Assembly: GCF_007828955.1 (NCBI RefSeq) | Contig: NZ_VIVR01000001.1 | Location: 5,766,001-5,830,000 of the forward strand | Direction of reading: 5' to 3' | DNA: 64,000 nt | From: Kitasatospora atroaurantiaca | GTDB lineage: Bacteria; Actinomycetota; Actinomycetes; Streptomycetales; Streptomycetaceae | Shown here: positions 42,653 to 51,306 of the stretch, piece by piece | How the letters are laid out: each line of letters begins with the position of its first letter | How positions within the stretch are numbered: the stretch's first letter is position 1 | The notes under the pieces: model-generated | What the model saw: only the letters and a program-made list of their open reading frames with translations | Database searches by the model: none | Told to the model about the DNA's origin: nothing | Translations under genes and position numbers: made by a program

Positions 42653-44065
42653 TCAGGAGGCTTGGCTGACCGAGCTCATGTTGAAGTCCGCCACCCGGAC
42701 CGGAGGCATCGCGGTACGGGTGAACCAGTCGCCCCACTCGCGCGGCAGGCACTGCTCGGTGCGGCCGACCTCGGTGATCCGGCCCAGCAGGTCCACCGGG
42801 GACTCGTTGAACCGGAAGTTGTTCACCGCACCGACCACCTCGCCGTTCTCCACCAGGTAGACGCCGTCCCGGGTGAGCCCGGTGAGCAGCAGCGTCGCCG
42901 GGTCGACCTCGCGGATGTACCAGAGGCAGGTGAGCAGCAGCCCGCGCTCGGTGCGGGCGATCATCTCGTCCAGCGTCGGGGCGGCGGCCTGGTCGGCTGT
43001 CTCCAGCACCAGGTTGTCCACCGGCGGGGTGAGCGGGAGGCCGGTCAGGCCCGCCGAGTGACGGGTGGTGAGCAGGTTGGCCAGCTCGCCGTCGCGGATC
43101 CAGTCGGTGGCGGTGAGCGGCAGTCCGTTGTCGAAGACCGAGCTGTCCTCGCCGGAGGAGTGCGTGAGCACGAAGGGCGCGGCCTGCAGGCCCGCCTCGG
43201 CCGGGTCGGAGCGCAGGGTCAGCGGCAGTGGGCTGAGCTTCTCGCCGACCCTGGTCCCTCCGCCCGGCTTGCTGAAGACCGTCTTGCCCTCGGCGGCGTC
43301 CCGGCCGCCTGAGGACCAGCTGAGGTAGATCAGCAGGTCGGCGACGGCGGTGGGCGGCAGCAGCGTCTCGTACCGGCCGGCGGGCAGGTCGATCCGCTTC
43401 TGTCCCCAGGCCAGGCGCTGGGTCAGCTGGGTGTGCAGGGCGGCGACGTCCACGTCCTGGAAGTCCCGGGTGGCGGCGCCCGCCCAGGCCGAGCCGGAGA
43501 GGTCGGCGGTCTTGGCGTTGATCTCGACCGAGCCGGTCGGCTGGTCGTGGCGCAGCCGCAGACCGGTGGAGGTGCCGAGGTAACTGCTCGTCACCTCGTG
43601 CCGGGCGAAGCCGTACAGCAGCTGGCCGGCCGCGCGGGCCCGGGCGAAGGCCTCGCCGAGGGCCGGGGCGAACTCGGCGAAGACCTCGATCGAGGTCTCG
43701 GAGGGAGCCGAGGTGAAGTCGGGGGACGAGGGCCGGGCCTCGACCAGCGGCTGGGCGTCCTCCGCGGGCTCGGCGCCGCGCGCGGCCTCCTCGGCGGCGC
43801 GGACCAGGCTCTCCACCTCGTCCAGGGTGACGGCCTCGCGGGCGACCACGCCGGAGGCGGTGCCCTGGGCGCCGTCGACGGTGGCGATCACGGTGAGCCG
43901 GCGGCCCCGGGTGACGCCGTTGGTGGTGAGCGCGTTGCCGGCCCAGCGCAGGTTGGCCGTCGACTCCTCGTCGGCGATCACCACGCAGCCGTCGGCGCGG
44001 GAGAGTTCGAGGGCGCGCTCGACCAGCTCGTGGGGCTGAATCACGTTCGGATGAATCGCAGTCAT
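42653..44065 (-). CDS. pmbA: metallopeptidase subunit TldE/PmbA
   Basis: Non-catalytic partner of TldD in the heterodimeric zinc protease that trims modified peptides. The 470-residue protein shows SRADGCVVIADEESTANLRWAGNALTTNG near the N-terminus and YLVENGEVVGAVNNFRFNESP near the C-terminus, the TldD/PmbA pattern, without HExxxH. ATG 44065 overlaps the TldD stop (TGATG), indicating coupled translation and equal amounts of both subunits. Confidence 0.93.
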   Translation of the reverse strand: MTAIHPNVIQPHELVERALELSRADGCVVIADEESTANLRWAGNALTTNGVTRGRRLTVIATVDGAQGTASGVVAREAVTLDEVESLVRAAEEAARGAEPAEDAQPLVEARPSSPDFTSAPSETSIEVFAEFAPALGEAFARARAAGQLLYGFARHEVTSSYLGTSTGLRLRHDQPTGSVEINAKTADLSGSAWAGAATRDFQDVDVAALHTQLTQRLAWGQKRIDLPAGRYETLLPPTAVADLLIYLSWSSGGRDAAEGKTVFSKPGGGTRVGEKLSPLPLTLRSDPAEAGLQAAPFVLTHSSGEDSSVFDNGLPLTATDWIRDGELANLLTTRHSAGLTGLPLTPPVDNLVLETADQAAAPTLDEMIARTERGLLLTCLWYIREVDPATLLLTGLTRDGVYLVENGEVVGAVNNFRFNESPVDLLGRITEVGRTEQCLPREWGDWFTRTAMPPVRVADFNMSSVSQAS

Positions 44066-45618
44066 CAGTGACCGGCCTCCTGCTGCGTGTTGAGGACGTT
44101 GACGTTGCGGAACAGCGCGGACGGGCAGCCGTGGCTGACCGCCGCGACCTGGCCCGGCTGGGCCTTGCCGCAGTTGAACGCACCGCCGAGCACGTACGTC
44201 TGCGGGCCGCCGACGGCGCTCATCGAGCCCCAGAAGTCGGTGGTGGTGGCCTGGTAGGCGAAGTCCTTGACCTGCCCGGCCAGGCGGCCGTTCCTGATCG
44301 CGTAGGCGCGCTGGCCCGTGAACTGGAAGTTGTAGCGCTGCATGTCGATCGACCAGGAGCGGTCCCCGACGATGTACAGGCCCTTCTCCACGCCCTCGAA
44401 CAGGCCCTCGGTGTCCGGGCCGCCGGCCACCGGCTGGAGCGAGACGTTGGCCATCCGCTGCACCGGGACGTGGGCGGGGGAGTCGGCGAAGGCGCAGCCG
44501 TTGGAGCGGCCGAAGCCCTTCTGCTTCGCCATCGCGCGGTCCAGCTGGTAGCCGACCAGGACACCGTCCTTGACGAGGTCCCAGGACTGGGTGGCCACGC
44601 CCTCGTCGTCGTACCCGATGGTGGAGAGGCCGTGCTCGGCGGTGCGGTCGCCGGTGACGTGCATCAGCTCGGAGCCGTACCTGAGCGAGCCCAGCTTGTC
44701 GAAGGTGGCGAAGGAGGTGCCCGCGTAGGCGGCCTCGTAGCCGAGCGCGCGGTCCAGCTCGGTGGCGTGGCCGATCGACTCGTGGATCGTGAGCCAGAGG
44801 TTGGACGGGTCGATGACCAGGTCGTACCGGCCCGCCTCGACGCTCGGGGCCTTCATCTTCTCGGCCAGCAGCTCGGGGAGCTCGGCGAGTTCGGCGTCCC
44901 AGTTCCAGCCGGTCCCGAGCAGGTACTCCCAGCCGCGGCCGACCGGCGGGGCGATGGTGCGCATCGAGTCGAAGGCGCCCGTCCGCTCGTCGACCGAGGT
45001 GGCTTCCAGGTGCGGGTGCAGCCGGACGCGCTGCTGGGTGGTGACGGTGCCGGAGGTGTCGGCGTAGAACTTGTTCTCCTGCACCGTCAGCAGGTTGGCC
45101 GACACGTGTGACACACCGTCGGCGGCCAGCAGGCGGTTGCTCCAGTCGGCGAGCAGCGCGGTCTTCTCGGCGTCCGGTACGTCGAAGGGGTTGACCTCGT
45201 ACGAGGAGACCCAGGTCGCGTCGGCGTGGACCGGCTCCTCGGCCAGTTCGACCACGTCCGCCGAGCCGGCCGCCCGGCTGATCCCGCCGGAGAGCCGGGC
45301 CACCGCCACCGCCTGCTCGGCGACCCGGGCCGCCGCGTCGGCGGTCAGGTCCACCCCGGCCGCGAAGCCCCAGGCGCCGTCCAGCAGCACCCGGACGGCG
45401 AAGCCCAGCTGCACGCTGTCGGAGGAGCCGGACGGGCGGCCGTCGCGCAGCCGCCAGGAGGCGCTGCGGACGCGCTCCAGCCGGAAGTCCGCGTGGGCGG
45501 CGCCGAGCTGCTTCGCCCGGCCGAGTGCGGCCTCGGCGAGGGCGTGCAGCGGGTACGCGAGGAACTGCGGATCGACGGCGCGGCCGCGGGGTGTGCCAGC
45601 GCTGGATGTCGGCGGCAT
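44065..45618 (-). CDS. tldD: metallopeptidase subunit TldD
   Basis: Catalytic zinc subunit. The 517-residue product has the HExxxH motif in TIHESIGHATELDRALGYE (about residue 276-294) and C-terminal RNGRLAGQVKDFAYQATTTDFW and GCPSALFRNVNVLNT with the zinc-site Cys. ATG 45618 has CAGGGAG 4 nt upstream; the longer frame from 45687 is rejected. TldD/E act in maturation of ribosomally made peptides in several bacteria; no precursor peptide gene is recognisable next to it. Confidence 0.94.
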   Translation of the reverse strand: MPPTSSAGTPRGRAVDPQFLAYPLHALAEAALGRAKQLGAAHADFRLERVRSASWRLRDGRPSGSSDSVQLGFAVRVLLDGAWGFAAGVDLTADAAARVAEQAVAVARLSGGISRAAGSADVVELAEEPVHADATWVSSYEVNPFDVPDAEKTALLADWSNRLLAADGVSHVSANLLTVQENKFYADTSGTVTTQQRVRLHPHLEATSVDERTGAFDSMRTIAPPVGRGWEYLLGTGWNWDAELAELPELLAEKMKAPSVEAGRYDLVIDPSNLWLTIHESIGHATELDRALGYEAAYAGTSFATFDKLGSLRYGSELMHVTGDRTAEHGLSTIGYDDEGVATQSWDLVKDGVLVGYQLDRAMAKQKGFGRSNGCAFADSPAHVPVQRMANVSLQPVAGGPDTEGLFEGVEKGLYIVGDRSWSIDMQRYNFQFTGQRAYAIRNGRLAGQVKDFAYQATTTDFWGSMSAVGGPQTYVLGGAFNCGKAQPGQVAAVSHGCPSALFRNVNVLNTQQEAGH

Positions 45619-45762
45619 CGGGCTCCCTGGATCGAGGGTTGCAAGAGCGAGGCGGCCACCTGCACAGAGGTGCCCGCATCGCATCATTGCCTGCCGACTG
45701 CCTTTCGGCCAGCAATTAACTCCCGGCCGAGCGTTGCCGGCCGGTCCGGCCCCGACGGTGGG

Positions 45763-46908
45763 TCAGGCCACGTCCTCCCACCAGCCGTCCAGCTCCGGCG
45801 GGTTGTCCACGTCCACGCGCTGGCCCGGGCGCGGCACGGCCAGTGGCACGGCCTGCGCCTTGGCCTCGGCCAGCAGCCGCTCGATCGGCTCGGCCCACGG
45901 GTGCAGGGCCAGGTTGAAGGTGCACCAGTGGACGGGCACCAGCAGCTCGGCCCGCAGGTCGAGGTGGGCGCGGACGGCGTCCTCGGGGGTCATGTGGATG
46001 TCGGCCCAGGCCTCGTTGTAGGCACCGATCTGGACCAGCGCGGCGTCGAACGGGCCGTGCTTCTCGCCGATCGCGGCGTAGCCCTCGAAGTAGCCCGAGT
46101 CGCCGGTGTAGTAGATCTTCCGGTTCGGCCCGGCGATCACCCAGGAGCCCCAGAGCGTGGTGTTGCGGGTGGTCGAGCGGCCGGAGAAGTGGTGCGCGGA
46201 GGTCAGCGTCAGGGTCAGCTCGCCGAGGGTGCAGGTCTCGTCCCAGTCGAGCTCGATGATCCGGTGCTCGGGGACGCCCCAGCGGCTCAGGTGGCCGCCG
46301 ATGCCCAGCGGCACCGCGAACGGCGCGGACTGGGTGGTCACCAGCCGCTTCACGGTGGCCATGTCCAGGTGGTCGTAGTGGTCGTGCGAGATCAGCACCA
46401 CGTCGACCTGCGGCAGCTCCTCCAGCTCGACCGGAGCCGGGTGCAGCCGCTTCGGGCCGACGTGCGCCACGGGGGAGCAGCGGTCGCTCCAGATCGGGTC
46501 GATCAGCACCCGGCTGCCCTCGATCTCGACCAGCGCCGAGGCGTGCCCGTACCAGACGATCTCGATGCCCTCGGCGGCCGGCCGCTGCGGGCCGCCCTCG
46601 GGCCGGACCACCGGCACCGGCCGGACGGGCGTACGGCCCTCGCGCTCGAAGAGCATCTTCCGGACGGTCGACCGGTCCACCTGCGGCGGGTTCTGCGGCT
46701 CCTGGGCCAGGGCGGACGGGGCGTTGTGGAAGACGCCGTCGCGGTACTGCGGGGAGTTGCGGATACGCGGGTCGGTCCCGTCCGGCCGCCGGCCGAAGGC
46801 GGCGGGGAGGTCGCGCAGCGACCAGGCGACGGTGCCGGCCGCCGCGGCCAGGGCGGTCAGTGCCAGCAGTCTCTTCGGGCTGCCGGTGCTCTGGTGTGCC
46901 TCGCTCAT
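45763..46908 (-). CDS. metallo-beta-lactamase-fold hydrolase (NAPE-PLD/UlaG-like)
   Basis: 381-residue protein with an N-terminal hydrophobic segment (about 13-30), probably membrane-anchored or exported. The MBL core starts at IVWYGHASALVEIEGSRVLIDPIWSDRCSP, with HDHYDHLD (about 172-179), a second metal His in ALVPVHWCTF, and YYTGDSGYF. This is the NAPE-PLD/YtnP-type subgroup, whose members act on phosphodiesters or lactones. AAGAGG lies 3 nt before ATG 46908. Substrate unknown. Confidence 0.87.
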   Translation of the reverse strand: MSEAHQSTGSPKRLLALTALAAAAGTVAWSLRDLPAAFGRRPDGTDPRIRNSPQYRDGVFHNAPSALAQEPQNPPQVDRSTVRKMLFEREGRTPVRPVPVVRPEGGPQRPAAEGIEIVWYGHASALVEIEGSRVLIDPIWSDRCSPVAHVGPKRLHPAPVELEELPQVDVVLISHDHYDHLDMATVKRLVTTQSAPFAVPLGIGGHLSRWGVPEHRIIELDWDETCTLGELTLTLTSAHHFSGRSTTRNTTLWGSWVIAGPNRKIYYTGDSGYFEGYAAIGEKHGPFDAALVQIGAYNEAWADIHMTPEDAVRAHLDLRAELLVPVHWCTFNLALHPWAEPIERLLAEAKAQAVPLAVPRPGQRVDVDNPPELDGWWEDVA

Positions 46909-47237
46909 CCGCCTCTTCGCTTTCGTCGTGACCGGGGGTGGGGCGTGGGTCGCCCAGGGCGACCACCCGGACGGTCCGGGAGCCGACAGGGCAACGGGCC
47001 TGACGTGGCTGGTTGTTCCCGATCCGGGCCACCGTTCGGCGGGCACCCGTCGGAAGCCCGGATTGTCGGGATGCGACAGTTCGCGCCGGACGGACCTGTG
47101 GGAGGTCGATGCGCTCAAGTCTCACTCAGCCCGATAGCGTCACACTGCGTACGCGCGCATCGCGTATGGATGCGGCCGAACGGCACACCACGTGCCGCCC
47201 TCGCGGCCGCCGGTCAATCACGGAGAGAGGTGGATCG
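46909..47237. other. divergent promoter region, MBL hydrolase / fabG
   Basis: No gene recognised. Must hold promoters for both directions. GATAGCGT near 47134-47141 and repeated CGCGTA/TACGCG strings near 47149-47172 are the only notable patterns. Confidence 0.4.
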
Positions 47238-47957
47238 TTGAGCCGCTCGGTTCTCGTCACCGGAGGTAACCGGGGCATCGGCCTCGCGATCGCCCTGGCC
47301 TTCGCCGAGGCGGGGGACAAGGTAGCCATCACCAGCCGTTTGGGGGAGGTCCCCGCCGAGCTGGCGAAGTACGAGGTGACCGCCGTCCGCTGCGACATCA
47401 ACGACTCCGAGCAGGTCGACGCGGCCTTCACCGAGATCGAGGCCAAGCAGGGCGCGGTCGAGGTGCTGGTCTGCAACGCCGGCATCACCAAGGACACCCT
47501 GCTGCTGCGCATGTCGGAGCAGGACTTCACCTCCGTCGTGGACACCAACCTCACCGGCACCTTCCGGGTGGTCAAGCGGGCGTCCGCCAAGATGCTGCGG
47601 GCCCGCAAGGGCCGGATCGTGCTCATCTCCTCGGTCGTCGGCCTGCTGGGCTCGCCCGGGCAGGCGAACTACGCGGCGTCCAAGGCCGGCCTGGTCGGCT
47701 TCGCCCGCTCGCTGGCCCGTGAGCTCGGCTCGCGCAACATCACCGTCAACGTGGTCGCCCCCGGCTTCGTCGACACCGACATGACGGCGGTGCTCACCGA
47801 GGAGCGCCGCAAGGAGATCGTCGCCGGCGTGCCGCTCGGCCGCTACGCCGCACCCGCCGAGATCGCCTCGGCCGTTCGCTTCCTCTCCTCGGACGAGGCC
47901 GCATACATCACCGGAGCCGTCATTCCCGTCGACGGCGGATTGGGCATGGGTCACTGA
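47238..47957 (+). CDS. fabG: 3-oxoacyl-ACP reductase FabG
   Basis: NADPH-dependent reductase of type II fatty acid synthesis. The 239-residue SDR has VTGGNRGIG (about 7-15), the VCNAGIT motif, catalytic Ser in LISSVVG, Tyr and Lys in NYAASKAGLVGFA (Tyr near 145) and ends ITGAVIPVDGGLGMGH. TTG 47238 is chosen: GGAGAGAGG lies 6 nt upstream and family members begin here. The next gene, 2 bp on, is the enoyl reductase, so the pair performs the two reductions of the cycle. This gene order matches, from memory, S. coelicolor SCO1815-SCO1814 and mycobacterial mabA-inhA. Confidence 0.95.
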   Translation: MSRSVLVTGGNRGIGLAIALAFAEAGDKVAITSRLGEVPAELAKYEVTAVRCDINDSEQVDAAFTEIEAKQGAVEVLVCNAGITKDTLLLRMSEQDFTSVVDTNLTGTFRVVKRASAKMLRARKGRIVLISSVVGLLGSPGQANYAASKAGLVGFARSLARELGSRNITVNVVAPGFVDTDMTAVLTEERRKEIVAGVPLGRYAAPAEIASAVRFLSSDEAAYITGAVIPVDGGLGMGH

Positions 47958-47959
47958 AC

Positions 47960-48727
47960 ATGAGTGGAATCCTCGAGGGCAAGCGGATCCTGATCACCGG
48001 TGTGCTGATGGAGTCCTCCATCGCCTTCCACACCGCGAAGCTGGCCCAGGAGCAGGGCGCGGAGATCATCCTCACCGCCTTCCCGCGCCCCAGCCTGACC
48101 GAGCGCATCGCCAAGAAGCTCCCCAAGCCGGTGAAGGTGCTGGAGCTGGACGTGTCCAGCGAGGAGCAGCTGGCGGGCATCGCGGACCAGGTGCGCGAGC
48201 ACCTGCCGACCCTGGACGGCATCGTCCACTCCATCGGCTTCGCGCCGCAGGACGCCCTGGGCGGCAACTTCCTGAACACCCCGTGGGAGTCCGTGGCCAC
48301 CGCCATGCAGGTCTCCGCGTTCTCGCTGAAGTCGCTGACCATGGCGCTGCTCCCGCTGATGCAGGACGGCGGCTCGGTGGTCGGCCTGACCTTCGACGCG
48401 CAGTTCGCCTGGCCGAAGTACGACTGGATGGGCCCGGCCAAGGCCGCGCTGGAGGCCACCTCCCGCTACCTGGCCCGTGACCTGGGCGAGCGGAACATCC
48501 GCTGCAACCTGATCTCGGCCGGTCCGATCGGCTCGATGGCCGCGAAGTCCATCCCGGGCTTCGGCGACCTGGCGGCCACCTGGGACGCCCGTTCCCCGCT
48601 GAAGTGGGACCTCTCCGACCCGGAGCCGGCCGGCCGTGGCGTGGTCGCGCTGCTCTCCGACTGGTTCCCGAAGACCACCGGCGAGATCATCCACGTCGAC
48701 GGCGGCCTCCACGCCATCGGCGCCTGA
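47960..48727 (+). CDS. fabI: enoyl-ACP reductase FabI/InhA
   Basis: NADH-dependent reductase for the last step of fatty-acid elongation. The 255-residue protein has GKRILITGVLMESSIAFH (cofactor site, InhA-like), HSIGFAP, the catalytic Tyr/Lys in FAWPKYDWMGPAKAALE, and ends with EIIHVDGGLHAIG. The sequence is closer in style to InhA than to E. coli FabI. Same operon as fabG. Followed by two tandem hairpin elements. Confidence 0.95.
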   Translation: MSGILEGKRILITGVLMESSIAFHTAKLAQEQGAEIILTAFPRPSLTERIAKKLPKPVKVLELDVSSEEQLAGIADQVREHLPTLDGIVHSIGFAPQDALGGNFLNTPWESVATAMQVSAFSLKSLTMALLPLMQDGGSVVGLTFDAQFAWPKYDWMGPAKAALEATSRYLARDLGERNIRCNLISAGPIGSMAAKSIPGFGDLAATWDARSPLKWDLSDPEPAGRGVVALLSDWFPKTTGEIIHVDGGLHAIGA

Positions 48728-48775
48728 CGCAACCGGCCGGCCGACGGGTTTACCCAGCGCAATCGGCCGGCCGGA

Positions 48776-48853
48776 CAGGGGCGCGGGGAACTGCGCGATT
48801 CGGAAGAAGCTGACCCGAGCTGTCTCCCGTCTCGCGCAGTTCCTCGCGCCCCT
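48776..48853 (+). repeat. 78-bp hairpin element, copy 5
   Basis: Identical across all 78 bp, including the loop, to copy 6; the two are 140 bp apart with similar flanks (CGCAATCGGCCGGCC before each). Confidence 0.9.
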
Positions 48854-48915
48854 TTGGGTTTGCCCGACGCAGTCGGCCGGCCCCTGGGTTCACCCGACGC
48901 AATCGGCCGGCCAGC

Positions 48916-48993
48916 CAGGGGCGCGGGGAACTGCGCGATTCGGAAGAAGCTGACCCGAGCTGTCTCCCGTCTCGCGCAGTTCCTCGCGCCCCT
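48916..48993 (+). repeat. 78-bp hairpin element, copy 6
   Basis: Second half of a tandem duplication with copy 5. Between the convergent fabI and gntR genes. Confidence 0.9.
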
Positions 48994-49022
48994 TTGGTGT
49001 TGCCCCGACCCGTAAAAATCGC

Positions 49023-49682
49023 TCAGCACGCGCCGATCGCGCGCCCCGCCTCCACCGAGGCCCGCGCCGCGTCCCCCGCCCGGACCGCGTCCAGGATGCC
49101 GTCGTGCCCCACGTACCGCTCGGCGATCAGCTCGGAGCCGACGTCGTGCCGCAGGTGCGCCCGCAGCACCTCCCCCAGGTCCGCGTACACCGCCGCGATG
49201 ACGTCGTTGTGCGCCGCCGCCACCACGGCCTGGTGGAACGCCGCGTCCGCTTGGACGAAGTCCTCCGGGTCGCCCGCGGACCAGGCCGCCTCCCGCCTGG
49301 CCAGCGCGGTCGCCAGCAGCTCGAGGTCCCGCTCGGTCCGCCGGGTCGCGGCGAGGCCGGCGGCCGAGGTCTCCAGCATCGACCGCAGCTCGGCGACCTG
49401 CTCCTGGTCGGCGTCCGCGAAGCGGCGGTGCATCACCCCGGCCAGCTCGCTGGTGGCCAGGACGTACGTGCCCGAGCCCTGGCGGATGTCCAGCAGGCCG
49501 TTGTGCGCGAGCGCCCGGACGGCCTCGCGCACGGTGTTGCGGGCCACCCCGAGCTGTTCGACGAGCTCCGACTCGGTGGGGATCCGCGAGCCGACCGGCC
49601 ATTCGCCCGAGGTGATCTGGGCCCGCAGCTGTGCGATCACCTGATCGGACAGCGGGGTGCGCCTGGTGGTCGACAGCGCCAT
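49023..49682 (-). CDS. GntR/FadR-family transcriptional regulator
   Basis: 219-residue regulator with an N-terminal winged HTH (PLSDQVIAQLRAQITSGEWPVGSRIPTESELVEQLGVARNTVREAVRALAHNGLLDIRQGSGTYV in consecutive pieces, about 10-73) and an all-helical FCD ligand domain (about 90-215) with a likely metal/ligand set in DAAFHQAVVAAAHN and YVGHDGIL. AGGAGTAGGGAG precedes ATG 49682. It is divergent from an MFS transporter, and a 17-bp palindrome covers the transporter start, so it likely controls that gene. Confidence 0.93.
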   Translation of the reverse strand: MALSTTRRTPLSDQVIAQLRAQITSGEWPVGSRIPTESELVEQLGVARNTVREAVRALAHNGLLDIRQGSGTYVLATSELAGVMHRRFADADQEQVAELRSMLETSAAGLAATRRTERDLELLATALARREAAWSAGDPEDFVQADAAFHQAVVAAAHNDVIAAVYADLGEVLRAHLRHDVGSELIAERYVGHDGILDAVRAGDAARASVEAGRAIGAC

Positions 49683-49739
49683 GGGACTCCCTACTCCTGA
49701 GTTGACGGGCTACAGAATACCGGGGTGCCAATATTCATC

Positions 49740-49756
49740 CCATCATTCTATGATGG
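49740..49756. promoter_or_regulatory. palindrome at the MFS start, candidate GntR operator
   Basis: CCATCATTCTATGATGG, a perfect 7-3-7 inverted repeat in the 67-79 bp between the divergent gntR and transporter starts; it covers the first two possible ATG codons. Confidence 0.6.
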
Positions 49757-49761
49757 CCGCT

Positions 49762-51036
49762 ATGTCCACCGCAGCAGACACCGCCACCCACCGCACCGAG
49801 GCCCGACCGGCAGCCCCACAGCCCGCCGCCAACCGCGGCAAGTACCTGGCCTGGCTGCTCGCCGTCGCCATCGCGGCCGCGGCCTTCAACCTCCGCCCGG
49901 TGGTCACCAGCCTCGGCCCGATGCTCGACCAGGTCCGCGCCGACCTCGGGATGAGCGCCACCGTCGCCGGGCTGCTCACCGCCGTGCCCTCGCTCTGCTT
50001 CGCGGTCTTCGGCCTCGCCGCCCCGGCCCTGGCCCGGAGGGTCGGCCCGATCGCGGTGGTCACGGCCGGCCTCGGCGCCATCACCCTCGGCGTGCTGGCC
50101 CGCTCCTTCGCGGGCGGCACCGCGGTCTTCCTGCTGCTGACCGCTGTCGCGCTGGCCGGTGTCGCGGTGTCCAACGTACTGATCCCGGTGGTGATCAAGC
50201 GCTACTTCCCCGACCGGGTCGGCCCGATGATCGGCCTCTACTCGATGGCGCTGTCCGCCGGCACCGCGCTCGCCGCGGCCGCCACCGTCCCGCTGACCAC
50301 CGCGCTCGGCGGCAGCTGGCGCGAGGGTCTGGGCGTCTGGGGTCTGCTGGCGGCGGCCACCCTGGTGCTCTGGCTGGTGACGCTGTTCCTGCGCCGCGAG
50401 CGCTCCGAGGGCTCCGTGGCCCGGGCCACCGCCAAGCTGCCGATCCTGCGCAGCCGTACCGCCTGGGCACTGGCCGTCTTCCTGGGCCTGCAGGCGACCA
50501 GCGCGTACGCCACGATGGGCTGGCTGCCCAAGATCTACCAGGACGCCGGCGTCTCGGCCGGTGCCTCCGGCGTGCTCCTGGCGCTGGTGATGGCGATCAG
50601 CGTCCCGGTCTCCTTCATCCTGCCCAACCTGGCCGCCCGCCGTGGTGACCAGCGGATCTTCGTGGTCGTGCTGGGCCTGTGCGGCATCGCCGGCTACACC
50701 GGCCTGGCGCTCGCCGCGGGCACCGCCTCCTGGCTGTGGGCCTGCCTGGTGGGCCTGTCGATGTGCGCCTTCCCGCTCGCCCTGACCATGATCGGCCTGC
50801 GGGCCCGGACGCCGGGCGGGGTGGCCCAGCTCTCGGCCTTCGCCCAGAGCCTCGGCTACCTGATCTCCATCCCCGGCCCGATCCTGATCGGCAGCCTCTA
50901 CCAGTCCACCGGCGGCTGGTACCTGCCGCTCGGCTTCCTGGCCCTGCTGCTCGTCCCGCAGATGGTCTTCGGCCTGCGCGCGGCGCTGTCCCGGCACATC
51001 GAGGACGAGGTCGTTCAAGCCCAGGTCAAGGCGTAG
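49762..51036 (+). CDS. MFS transporter, cyanate/nitroimidazole (CynX/NimT)-like
   Basis: 12-TM transporter of about 424 residues. AAFNLRPVVTSLGPMLDQVRADLGMS is the hallmark first helix and loop of CynX-type MFS proteins; later NVLIPVVIKRYFPDRVGPMIGLYSMAL also fits. ATG codons at 49750, 49753 and 49762 are possible; I take 49762 because the first two lie in the palindrome, though no ribosome binding site favours any. Divergent from the GntR regulator and followed by a 40-residue membrane protein often found with such transporters. Substrate unknown. Confidence 0.88.
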   Translation: MSTAADTATHRTEARPAAPQPAANRGKYLAWLLAVAIAAAAFNLRPVVTSLGPMLDQVRADLGMSATVAGLLTAVPSLCFAVFGLAAPALARRVGPIAVVTAGLGAITLGVLARSFAGGTAVFLLLTAVALAGVAVSNVLIPVVIKRYFPDRVGPMIGLYSMALSAGTALAAAATVPLTTALGGSWREGLGVWGLLAAATLVLWLVTLFLRRERSEGSVARATAKLPILRSRTAWALAVFLGLQATSAYATMGWLPKIYQDAGVSAGASGVLLALVMAISVPVSFILPNLAARRGDQRIFVVVLGLCGIAGYTGLALAAGTASWLWACLVGLSMCAFPLALTMIGLRARTPGGVAQLSAFAQSLGYLISIPGPILIGSLYQSTGGWYLPLGFLALLLVPQMVFGLRAALSRHIEDEVVQAQVKA

Positions 51037-51081
51037 ACCCCGGTTTCTGTCCGGCATCTCAGGGATGCGAGACTCGGCCTC

Positions 51082-51204
51082 ATGCCAGTACTCGAACCCA
51101 ATCCCCCGGACGGCCAGAAGAAGCTGCTGCAGCTGATGGGCGTGATCGCCGGCATCGTGATCCTGGTGGCCGTGGTCGCGGTCATCGCCAGGAACATGGG
51201 CTGA
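51082..51204 (+). CDS. SGM_5486-type transporter-associated small protein
   Basis: 40-residue single-TM protein: polar start PVLEPNPPDGQKKLLQL, then MGVIAGIVILVAVVAVIARN. It has the length, composition and position (directly after a CynX-like MFS gene) of the SGM_5486 family named for this association. ATG 51082 has GAGACT 7 nt upstream, so it may also be transcribed alone as a leaderless message. Too short for most gene finders. Confidence 0.75.
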   Translation: MPVLEPNPPDGQKKLLQLMGVIAGIVILVAVVAVIARNMG

Positions 51205-51306
51205 CGGAGCGCCGGGCAGGGTCCACCCGGGCGGCCTGCACTCCTGCGGGCGACGGCGACCCGGAGCACCGCGCCCGACGGCCGGTTTTCTGGAAAGCTC
51301 TTGGAT

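Noticed and set aside
45226..47241. Plus-strand 671-codon open frame across tldD and the MBL gene
   Set aside because: Runs across two well-supported minus-strand genes and the intergenic region; no domain.
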